NCBI GenBank assembly: GCA_002389045.1
Contig: DGNS01000010.1
Span: 57,759 to 121,578, forward strand
Direction of reading: 5' to 3'
Origin: Thiotrichaceae bacterium UBA4486
GTDB lineage: Bacteria; Pseudomonadota; Gammaproteobacteria; Eutrophobiales; Eutrophobiaceae
DNA length: 63,820 nucleotides
A program made the translations under genes and the position numbers. Each line of letters opens with the position of its first letter. Positions within the stretch are counted from its first letter, which is position 1. Below are positions 37,697 through 46,200 of the stretch, one piece after another. The notes beneath the pieces were generated by a model. It was not told the origin of the DNA. It worked only from the letters and a program-made list of their open reading frames with translations, and ran no database searches.

Positions 37697-37712
37697 TGTG
37701 ACTCACATCACA
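37697..37712. promoter_or_regulatory. Perfect CRP-type operator upstream of tpsA
   Basis: TGTGA at 37697-37701 and TCACA at 37708-37712 are separated by six bases, matching the consensus TGTGA-N6-TCACA of CRP/Vfr sites exactly. It lies 75 bases upstream of the tpsA start in the tpsB-tpsA gap, in AT-rich DNA. This suggests a separate, cAMP-responsive promoter for tpsA. No CRP gene is in the window. Confidence 0.6.
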
Positions 37713-37781
37713 AACATATAACTTATTGTTTTTATTATAAATATAATCTCAATCTGTCTCCGGTTTCGAGACTGGCGACCT

Positions 37782-39623
37782 CTAGAAAGAATACGTCAAA
37801 TCGCCCCAGAATTGTGGCCGGCGATCGTTGCCGACGTCACCGGCATTCGGGGCGCCGACCGCCCAGGCCCACATCAGGCGCGATTCAATGGTGCCCGGCA
37901 GGTTGAAGCGAAACTGGAATCCCGCGCCACGGTAACTTTCATAGGTTTCATCATCGGTGACGAGGGGATCATTAAGCCGGCCGATGGCATGATCGTAAAA
38001 CATCGAAAACTGCAATACCTCGCCCCAGCTTCGGGTTTCGTTGAAGGCCACATCGGAAATAAACGGCGCGTTGATGATGTATTCCAGTGACAGGAACCAT
38101 GCCCGATCGAACAGGGTAATTGCCGGTGCGAAAGCGCGCACGTTATCGGCGCCGCCGACGGAATACTGCTCTACGGGCACCAGCAAGTCATCGCTCCATT
38201 GCCACTCACCGCGCAGCAACAGGGAATGATCCGGGGCAATGGTCTGTAACCGGGAGGCGGCGACAAAGAGTTTGCTGAATTGCCCTTCGGCGAATTTCCG
38301 CGATCCGCCCTGACGGCTGGGTCGCAACCCGGTGGGGAATTCCAGGGCATCGGCGTTCGATCCCATGCCGCCGAGGAAACTGTTGATACCCCGGGAAAAC
38401 TCGACCTGCGCGAAGTTGATGCCGCCGGCCTGGAAGGTATCTTCACTGTCAAAGAAGGGAAACATCTCGAACGTATCAACCGAATCGTAATCGAGCCGGA
38501 GACTGACCACACCAAGAATATCGCGGTTACGTTTCACCGCCCGGCTCTTGGACACCGACTCCTTACGCGTCAGCCCCAGTTCCGCGGAGAGATTCTCCAG
38601 CCGGCTGCGAAGAAACGATTTACGCAGCCAGATCCCGGTATTCTGTGTCTCGGCGGTGATTTGCTGGCTGGCGAACTCGCCCTTGACGCCGAACTGGTTC
38701 ATGTCCCAGAACGCGCCGGCCAGCCAGGAAGCACCGATGTGCCGCTCATAGGAAATCGATTCGAAGGTGTTCTCTTTCGGGCTGTAACTCTCTTGGACGG
38801 ACAGGCTCAGGCGATCGGAAGCGCCCATCATGTTGTTCCAGTCGACCGTAGTGCGAAAGCGAACGCGGCCGGTTTCCTGGGTGCCGTGGTTATCCACCCG
38901 CAATGCAACATCGTAGAATTTTTCCTCCTGCACTTTCAGCACGATGTCCGCCGAGCCCACCTTGATGCCCGGCTGGAAGACACCGAACACCGTCAGGCCG
39001 GGATAATCCGTCAGTGTCAACAGGGCAGCCTCGACCGCCTCCTTGGTTACGGGTTGACCGATCAGTGATTTAAACGGACGCTTGAGAATGTTCTCGTCGT
39101 ACATCTCGTTACTTTCAACCAGCACCCGGTCCAGCAGGCCTTCGAAGATACGGATATCCACCACGCCTGCTTCCACTTCCTGTACCGGCACGACGGCCTG
39201 GGCCAGAATCAGACCTTTCTCGCGATAATATCGTGTCACCTGGTCGGCTACTTCCTGCAGTCGGCCTATGGTAAAACCATCGGGACGCTCGGTGCGTATA
39301 CCGGCAAGCAATTGCTGGATTTCCTCGAGCGAGATTTCGTACTCCGGAAGATCCCTGGCATCCAGCAAACGAAACTCCTCAACCGCGATCTTCTCGCCCT
39401 CGTCGATATCGAACGGGCGGTCGATGACGGCGGGTATTTCCATGACTTCCCCGGGCGGGGATTTGGGCAGAGTCGATTGCACATCGGCGTCGGGACGAAT
39501 GGCGCCGGGACGCGCCGAATCGGGCAAACCAATAGGGCCGGCGAGCAGATTCGCACTGACGCAACACCCCAGCACGAAGCCAATACCGTAGTGACCAACC
39601 TTCCCCATTCCCGAACGCGTCAT
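37782..39623 (-). CDS. TpsB outer-membrane transporter (ShlB/FhaC family)
   Basis: A 613-residue Omp85-superfamily protein that exports the TpsA. It has a signal peptide (to about residue 29), a proline-rich linker, and two POTRA domains: POTRA1 about 75-150, including VTRYYREKGLILAQAVVP, and POTRA2 about 155-225. A 16-strand barrel runs from about 230 to the terminal phenylalanine. The loop-6 motif is GGADNVRAFAP, which keeps the arginine but differs from the usual VRGY/F. It precedes tpsA in the same direction with a 159-base gap that holds a CRP-type site. Confidence 0.93.
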   Translation of the reverse strand: MTRSGMGKVGHYGIGFVLGCCVSANLLAGPIGLPDSARPGAIRPDADVQSTLPKSPPGEVMEIPAVIDRPFDIDEGEKIAVEEFRLLDARDLPEYEISLEEIQQLLAGIRTERPDGFTIGRLQEVADQVTRYYREKGLILAQAVVPVQEVEAGVVDIRIFEGLLDRVLVESNEMYDENILKRPFKSLIGQPVTKEAVEAALLTLTDYPGLTVFGVFQPGIKVGSADIVLKVQEEKFYDVALRVDNHGTQETGRVRFRTTVDWNNMMGASDRLSLSVQESYSPKENTFESISYERHIGASWLAGAFWDMNQFGVKGEFASQQITAETQNTGIWLRKSFLRSRLENLSAELGLTRKESVSKSRAVKRNRDILGVVSLRLDYDSVDTFEMFPFFDSEDTFQAGGINFAQVEFSRGINSFLGGMGSNADALEFPTGLRPSRQGGSRKFAEGQFSKLFVAASRLQTIAPDHSLLLRGEWQWSDDLLVPVEQYSVGGADNVRAFAPAITLFDRAWFLSLEYIINAPFISDVAFNETRSWGEVLQFSMFYDHAIGRLNDPLVTDDETYESYRGAGFQFRFNLPGTIESRLMWAWAVGAPNAGDVGNDRRPQFWGDLTYSF

Positions 39624-39938
39624 GTTACGTAGTCGTGAACCCGCTTGAATTTATACAATTTTATTTTTTAAATCAGCAGCTTACGATCCTGAAAAAGATG
39701 TTGATTAATGACCCTCCCTGATGGCGCAAAGGCGCACGACTGCCAGTATCCAGACTATATCAACAATGTAGTTAATGGGCAAAATAATTTATTTAAAAAA
39801 AAACAGAGATCATCAACGTAACAAACTGAATAGTTTCAAATTTATAGCATTGAATCTATTTCATAAATCCGTTGTATTTATACAACATTAAAGTCACCGA
39901 CCCCGATGCTCCAGCAAAGGCCAACCGGACATGATGAT
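39624..39938. other. AT-rich gap upstream of tpsB
   Basis: A gene-free 315-base region with strong AT content and A/T tracts, typical of promoter DNA. It includes GGCGCAAAGGCGC-like repeats near 39722-39736 and a palindrome at 39871-39886. No open frame of note. It probably contains a promoter for tpsB or a processing region after the isomerase gene. Confidence 0.5.
39871..39886. promoter_or_regulatory. Palindrome GTTGTATTTATACAAC, possible operator
   Basis: A perfect inverted repeat (GTTGTA and TACAAC around TTTA). A related half, TTTATACAATTT, occurs near 39650-39661. It lies in the AT-rich region before tpsB, so it may be a regulator-binding site. The regulator is unknown. Confidence 0.35.
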
Positions 39939-41012
39939 TTAAAGATTGGTGCGTAATTTCAAGCGCCACTCCTCGACCCGCTTGTTATCCAGATCCAGGC
40001 TGTAGGTTTCACTCGCCTTGTTATAAATCGCCTGTCGCAGGCGCTTCTCCGCTTCCTGCCTGAGTGCCTGGTTGATACGGGGTTTAACCTGTTCAAAGGG
40101 CAACCTGGCAGGCGCTATCCGACTGCCCCGTTGCAGCAGGTGATAACCATCCTCGGTGGCCACGGGGTCACTGAGCTGTCCTTCTTTCAATTCCAGTACG
40201 GACTTCTCTATACCCGGTTTGATGTCCGATAATTTGATCAAACCCATGTAGCCGCCGGCATGGCGGCTGGGGATATGGTGGGAATATTTTGTCGCGGCCC
40301 CGGCAAAAGTGATTTTATTGTTTTCAATCTCTTTTTTCAGCTCGCCGGCCTGTTGCTTGACGGCGTTGCGAGCCTCTTCATCGGCATCCTCGCCGAAAGG
40401 CAGGAATATCTGCCACACGTGCACACGTTCCTCGAGCGTAAATCTATCCGTATTGTTTTCATAAAAAGTCCGGGCCTGTTCCTCGGTTGGAAAGTCATCG
40501 GACAACTCTTTACTAATCAGTCGTTTAATATAAATTTCCCGTAATGTGTTCTCGGCGCTTTTCTGCATCATTAAGCGGGTGAACGGTTCCTGCTCGAGAT
40601 TGTTGGCGCGGGCGGCAACCAGTACGGATTCATTGGCAGCCTGTTGCTGGATGAAATTGCGAAAGGCCTCTTCATCGGAAAGAAGCTGTCGCCGCTGATC
40701 CGGGTTGAGATTACTGATAATGAGCTTGATGTCATTGAATCGAACCTGACCGGTATTGGCTGCCGTTGCTGGTGCCGGCGGTTCGTTCGCGGCCACGGTG
40801 GCGGAGGATTCCGCCCAGTTCGGCTGTGACGGTGTCTGATCGTTTGCTTTATCCGGTGTCGTCCCGGTATCCTGCTGCTCATCATTGTCGTCGCCAAAAC
40901 CCAGCCACTCAAACAGGGAAAACGCCGATGCTGCACGCATCCCCGATGACACTGTGAGCACAAGTGCGAACATGAATAACGCGGCATATCGGTATTTATT
41001 GAACTGAATCAT
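39939..41012 (-). CDS. PpiC/SurA-type peptidyl-prolyl isomerase
   Basis: A 357-residue protein with a signal peptide (to about residue 30), a low-complexity acidic/proline-rich stretch (about 40-90), a SurA-like helical N-domain (about 90-200) and a parvulin domain from about 207 (VHVWQIFLPFGEDADEEA, HIPSRHAGGYMGLIKLSDI, VATEDGYHLLQRGSR). It probably acts in the periplasm or on the outer membrane as a chaperone. Its position upstream of tpsB/tpsA on the same strand suggests a dedicated role in exporting or folding the giant exoprotein, which is inference. Confidence 0.88.
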   Translation of the reverse strand: MIQFNKYRYAALFMFALVLTVSSGMRAASAFSLFEWLGFGDDNDEQQDTGTTPDKANDQTPSQPNWAESSATVAANEPPAPATAANTGQVRFNDIKLIISNLNPDQRRQLLSDEEAFRNFIQQQAANESVLVAARANNLEQEPFTRLMMQKSAENTLREIYIKRLISKELSDDFPTEEQARTFYENNTDRFTLEERVHVWQIFLPFGEDADEEARNAVKQQAGELKKEIENNKITFAGAATKYSHHIPSRHAGGYMGLIKLSDIKPGIEKSVLELKEGQLSDPVATEDGYHLLQRGSRIAPARLPFEQVKPRINQALRQEAEKRLRQAIYNKASETYSLDLDNKRVEEWRLKLRTNL

Positions 41013-41176
41013 AACGGTTCCTGCAGGTTAATTACCCGTACTTATGGCCGGCCATCCTACACAGCCATGCACGGATGAACAACTGGCTTATGCACCGGCA
41101 CAGACCCCCTTCCGGGGCACCGGCATGACTGATTGCAGTCGATTTTTCAGCGTGGCGGAATACTTCATTCTGCCCG

Positions 41177-41206
41177 TGCAGGTGTCAGGCTTTAGCCTGA
41201 CATCGT
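41177..41206. repeat. REP-like hairpin, exact copy of 73-102
   Basis: Thirty bases identical to 73-102, centred on TGTCAGGC-TTTA-GCCTGACA. This is one member of the dispersed GCAGGTGTC family of this genome. Confidence 0.85.
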
Positions 41207-41332
41207 GACAATTTTTTCACGTGACGGAATACTTCCTTCTGGGTATGATTCTCTTATACTAATAATTTGAAATTGTTAGAGTTATACTTGTCGGCGATGA
41301 GGGCACCGCGGCGGGCAGGACGCAGGTTCACT

Positions 41333-41374
41333 CCGGTATTGTTCGGATGACAACCGGTATTGTTCGGATGACAA
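41333..41374. repeat. Perfect 21-bp tandem duplication
   Basis: Two identical adjacent 21-base units, each beginning CCGGTATTGTTCGG, at 41333-41353 and 41354-41374, in the region upstream of the cyclase gene. Confidence 0.9.
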
Positions 41375-41456
41375 GGGGAATGTTGGTTTATGAACCAGCC
41401 GTTCATAATCAGCGGAATCATTATTAACCAGGATTGAAATACTTCAAATACGCCAA

Positions 41457-42359
41457 ATGGCTCCAAAGACTGCAAACCTAGCGATCATGTTCGCTGATAT
41501 CAGCGGCAGCACCCGGTTATTCGAGACTCTTGGCGACGAGACGGCACGCATAAAAGTGTCCGAATGCCTGGATATCCTGACCGGGGTTATAAAATCCCAC
41601 AATGGAACAGTCATCAAAACCATCGGTGATGAAGTGATGTGCACCTTTGAAAGCGCCGAGGATGCGGCCCTTGCGGCCATTGAAATGAACGAAACCCTGC
41701 AGGAGGACGTCACCGAGGGTTTGAGTGACAGTGTCGTTCTTTCCATCCGGGTAGGCATGCATTTCGGGCCCGCCTTGATGGAGAGCGGCGACGTGTTCGG
41801 TGATGCGGTCAATGTCGCCGCCCGCATGGCCGCCCAGGCCAAGGGCGACCAGATCATCACCACCCAGTCGACCGTTGACCTGTTGCCGCCGGTACTGCGC
41901 GCCGGCACGCGTTTCGTGGATCGCGCGCCCATCAAGGGCAAAAGCGAGGAAATCGATATTTACGAGATCATCTGGCAACAGGAGGATGTCACCCGTATGG
42001 CCACCGGTATGCTGTCCGAAAAACCGGCGCCCGAGGTTTCCCTGGTGGTCAGCTACAATAATAAAAACGTCACACTGAACAGGCAGAAATCCGGAATGGT
42101 GATTGGCCGCAGCCAGGGCTGTGATTTACCGGTGAATGAAAAACTGGCTTCACGACAACATGTGCGAATCGAAATGAGACGCGACAAGTTTTTCCTGATT
42201 GATCAAAGCACTAACGGGACACATGTGCTGATCGAAAACAGTGATGAAGCTTTTCTGAGGCGCGAGGAGATGCCGCTTTCAGGCAAGGGACAAATCAGTC
42301 TGGGGCGCTCATTCAGTGAGGGCCCTTCCGAAGTCATCACCTTCAATCACGTCACCTGA
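41457..42359 (+). CDS. Class III nucleotide cyclase fused to an FHA domain
   Basis: A 300-residue cytoplasmic protein. The N-terminal cyclase homology domain (about 7-175) has both metal aspartates (FADISGSTRLFE and TIGDEVMCTF), the lysine before the second of these, and the asparagine/arginine pair in DAVNVAARMA, so it looks catalytically competent, probably for cAMP. The C-terminal FHA domain (about 200-290) shows GMVIGRSQGCDLPV, SRQHVRIE and STNGTHV, so it should bind phosphothreonine. The gene heads a same-strand set with a PP2C phosphatase and a Ser/Thr kinase, which fits phospho-dependent control of cyclase activity. Confidence 0.9.
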   Translation: MAPKTANLAIMFADISGSTRLFETLGDETARIKVSECLDILTGVIKSHNGTVIKTIGDEVMCTFESAEDAALAAIEMNETLQEDVTEGLSDSVVLSIRVGMHFGPALMESGDVFGDAVNVAARMAAQAKGDQIITTQSTVDLLPPVLRAGTRFVDRAPIKGKSEEIDIYEIIWQQEDVTRMATGMLSEKPAPEVSLVVSYNNKNVTLNRQKSGMVIGRSQGCDLPVNEKLASRQHVRIEMRRDKFFLIDQSTNGTHVLIENSDEAFLRREEMPLSGKGQISLGRSFSEGPSEVITFNHVT

Positions 42360-42450
42360 TCGCAAGTTGAAGCACAGCCTATGCACATGTCCCTGAGCAT
42401 CTTTACACAGTTTAGCGGGCAATCCTTTCATTTCAGTTGAGGACTCAACC

Positions 42451-43203
42451 ATGAAACCGGCAGCCAGTTCACCCAAGGCGTCTACCCTGAGTTGGCGTTC
42501 CCATGGCATCACTAATGTGGGCAGGGTGCGCAAGCTCAATGAAGATGCCCTTCTGGAACGGCCGGAAATGGGATTATGGCTGGTGGCCGACGGCATGGGG
42601 GGGCATTCTGCCGGCGAGGTGGCCAGCCAGATGATCGTCGATAACCTGAAGAAAGTGCACGAGGGTATCACACTGGATCGCTTCATTGATGATGTGGAAG
42701 ACAAGCTGCTCAAGGTCAATGAAAAACTTCTGGAGAAATCCAGGGAAACCACCAAGCGCAACACCATTGGCAGCACGGTGGTTGTGTTCATCGCCTACCA
42801 AAACTACTGTGTTTACATGTGGGCGGGTGACAGCCGCCTGTACCGGCTGCGCGATGGCCGGTTACGCCAGATGACCACCGATCATTCGCAAGTCGAGCTC
42901 TATGTCGAACAGGGCCTGATCAGCCGTGAGGAAGCCCAGGTGCATCCGCATGGCAATATGATCACCCGGGCGGTGGGCGCTACCGATGAACTGTTTCTGG
43001 ATATGGACATACAGACCATGCATCATGGTGACCGTTACCTGCTCTGCAGCGACGGCCTGACCAAGCACCTCGTGGATTTCGAGATCGAGGATATCCTCGG
43101 TGATAATACCGGCACGGAAGAAACGTGCAAGGACCTCGTGGACCTGACTCTGGAACGCGGCGCCGGTGACAACGTCACGGCGATCGTCGTAGATGTAACC
43201 TGA
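42451..43203 (+). CDS. PP2C-family Ser/Thr protein phosphatase
   Basis: A 250-residue phosphatase with the metal-binding motifs of the PPM family: RKLNEDALLERPE near residue 28, LVADGMGGHSAGEVAS near 45, CSDGLTKHL near 196 and GAGDNVTAIVVDV at the end. It should reverse the phosphorylation made by the adjacent kinase. A GGA-rich ribosome site lies 10 bases before the ATG. Twenty-two bases separate its stop from the kinase start. Confidence 0.92.
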   Translation: MKPAASSPKASTLSWRSHGITNVGRVRKLNEDALLERPEMGLWLVADGMGGHSAGEVASQMIVDNLKKVHEGITLDRFIDDVEDKLLKVNEKLLEKSRETTKRNTIGSTVVVFIAYQNYCVYMWAGDSRLYRLRDGRLRQMTTDHSQVELYVEQGLISREEAQVHPHGNMITRAVGATDELFLDMDIQTMHHGDRYLLCSDGLTKHLVDFEIEDILGDNTGTEETCKDLVDLTLERGAGDNVTAIVVDVT

Positions 43204-43225
43204 ACTATCACAAAGAGGCATTAAC

Positions 43226-46200
43226 GTGGCAGATTTCAATACCGCACTCGAAGCACTGGGGCAAGGCAAAGTCAGTCTCGAGGCCCTGTGCAGCCAGCTT
43301 GACAACCTGCTTAACCAGAATCCCGCACATGCGACCCAACTGCTGGCGCATCTGGACAAGGCGCACGAGAACAAGGTCATCGATGACAAGGCCTATGCCG
43401 AGTTGAAACGCAGAATCAACCAGTTCCGCCGTGCCCATGCGCCACAAACCGAATCCGGCGCCGGTACGGCTGGCGATTCCACGGTCTTTGCCCGGGATGA
43501 CGACTTTGCGGACCCGGGTGCGGGCGCCGGGAGCCCCCATGAAAAAACCGTCGTCACCTCCGATGAGGAACTCTCCGAAGCGGAGCGCGAACAAATCGCC
43601 GAAGAAATGCGCAGTTCGACGGACACCGGCGGCGGTACTACCGGTGTCGACTTCGACCTGATGACTGAACAGGATTCCATTTCCAATATCACCGGGGGCA
43701 CCGGCCCGGCAGGCACCGAATGGTCCGATCCCGGACAGCAGCAGGATGCAACCGCCGAACTGAAAACCGGAGGCGTGATCAAACAGCGTTTCAAACTCCT
43801 CGAGGTGCTTGGCGTTGGCGGCATGGGTAAGGTGTACAAGGGTATTGACCTGTTGAAACAGGAAGCCCGCGATAAAAATCCATACGTCGCCATCAAGCTG
43901 CTGAACGAGGACTTCAAGTCCCATCCCGAGGCATTTATCTCGCTGCAGCGTGAATCCAGCCGCCAGCAGAAACTGGCGCATCCGAACATTGCCACCGTCT
44001 ACGACTTTGACCGCGTCGGTGGTCCGGGCACGCCCGTATATATCACCATGGAACTGATGGAAGGCCAGCCATTGAATACTTTCATCAAGAAAGAGGTGAA
44101 AAAGCGCGGCGGCCTGCCCTTTGATGAAGCTTTCGAAATCATCCGCCAACTCGGGGCCGCACTGTCCTACGCGCATGAGCGGCGTCTGGTGCATTCAGAC
44201 TTCAAGCCCGGCAACGCATTTCTCTGTAATGACGGCTCGGTCAAAACCCTGGACTTCGGTATCGCCCGCGCGGTTAAAAACCCCGTTACCGGTGAAGCGG
44301 AAAAAACCCTGTTCGATCCGGGCAAACTCGGTGCACTGACACCGGCCTACGCTTCCCTGGAAATGCTCGAGGGTGAAGAACCCGACACCCGCGACGATAT
44401 TTACGCGCTGGGTTGTGTTGCCTATGAGCTCCTTACCGGCAAGCACCCGTTCAACAAGCTGCCGGCCAATACGGCACGCGAAAACGGCCTGGTTCCGGCC
44501 CCCGTCAAGGGGCTGAAAAAGAAACAGAACAAGGCCCTGCGCAAGGCTGTGGGCTTTACCCGCGAGGAACGCAGCCAGACGGTTGATGAATTCATCGAGG
44601 ACCTGGAAGCCCGATACATCTGGTACAAGAGCCCTCTGACCGTTGCTGCAATTCTGGTCGTGGCCATCGGACTGGGATCCATAGCCCCGGTCATGAATTA
44701 TCTGGAGAAACAGGAAGTCAACACCATCATCAGTGATATCCAGGGTGGCGACCCGGCAACGATTGAAGCCCGGCTGGCCGAAATCCGGTCCATGGATACC
44801 TCGCATCAACTGACCATCACCAGCGAGGCCAGGGAATCCATACAACAGTATTTCAGTAACAAGATCGCGAGCCAGATCGATACCAGTTCCGAGACCTACA
44901 ATTTCATGGAAGCGAACCAGACGCTGGAAGCGATTGCCCGTATCTATCCCGACACCAAGTTTCTTTCCGATCAAACCAGTGCAGTGGCCTCGAGCAAGAA
45001 ACTGGTGCTGAGTGAACTCTACACGCAGTTTACAACGGCATTGAAAGACCCCAGCCTGATCGGTGAATCCAGTGATATTCTCAATATCATCAGAACCCGT
45101 ATCGATCCGGAACATCCGCTGCTGGCCGACCCGCGGCCCAGTAACGCCTATCGATTGCTGGCCGAACAGGCCTTCGATCGCGGCGACCTCGACGCAGCGT
45201 TGACTCTTGTTGCCTCGGGGCTGGAGACGGCTCCGGATGACGTGCTGTTACAGGACGCCAAAACCCGTATCGAGAAAGCCAAACGCATTGCCGAGTTGCG
45301 CCGTGATCTGGAAGCCGTGGAAGGACAACTGGTGTCGCTGGAAGACATCAAGGCAGAGCAGGAGAACATTATTGAACTGGCCAGTCTGCAGCCGGACCTG
45401 CCGGTCCTGTTCCGGATCTCCAACACCGCCAGACCCCTGGTCGATGAACGCCTGAACACGATTCTCGAAACCGGAAGCCGTGCCGATGCCGAAGCCATGG
45501 CATCCGACTTCGGCAATCTGCTCAGTGCCCTGCAACTTGGCCGCGAGCTGTCACAGATCAAACTCGCTCATCTCAGCGGCGCCGAGCGACTTGCCGCGAT
45601 CCAGGAAATCGTTGACACTGATATTAACGTGATCGAGCAACTGACTGCCGAACCTGCGTTATCGAATCCCGAGTGGGAATCAAAGCTGCTGGCCAATGTA
45701 CAGGAACTGGAAAGCCTGGCCCTGGAAGACGGCAGCATAACGCCGAAACTGGAAAGCCTGCGCTCCACTATCGCCAATCTTTATACCCGGGAAGCCGAAC
45801 GCAGACTGGCCGAAGAGCGCTATGACATAGCCAGTGATCTGATCGATCAGGGTGAACGCTTTGCCCCCGCCAACCTAGAACTGCAGAATACACGCCAGCA
45901 AATAGCCGATGCCAAGGCCGAATACGAACGCAAGATCCGTGTTGCCGGCCTGAAAGACGAGTTCAAGGCGCAAGCAGAAGCCAATAAAATCGCCGAGGCC
46001 AATCAGATATTTGAACAGTTGAAAGCCGATCTGCCGGCGAATGATCCCTTCATTACCACCGAAGCCCCTGCACTCTTGTCCAAGAGTTACGAGCAGCTTG
46101 CCCAGAGTCGCTTCGAAGCCAAGGATTACGAGGCTGCATTGAAACTGGCGGATGCCGGTATCGAATTGAACCCGAACAATACATCACTGAGCAGCGCCCG

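Larger units (their letters stand above)
41013..41456. other. Divergent intergenic region with repeats
   Basis: A 444-base region between the isomerase gene and the cyclase gene. It contains a REP-like hairpin at 41177-41206 and a perfect 21-bp tandem duplication at 41333-41374. Promoters for both directions are expected but no strong consensus pair stands out. A minus-strand frame at 41254-41475 includes the duplication (CHPNNTG twice) and has no support as a gene. Confidence 0.6.

Noticed and set aside
41254..41475. A 73-codon minus-strand frame containing a repeated CHPNNTG
   Set aside because: The repetition comes from the 21-bp DNA duplication, and the frame runs into the start of the cyclase gene. 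No support for translation.
43208..44194. A 328-codon minus-strand frame opposite the kinase gene
   Set aside because: It is antisense to the kinase domain and has no recognisable protein sequence.
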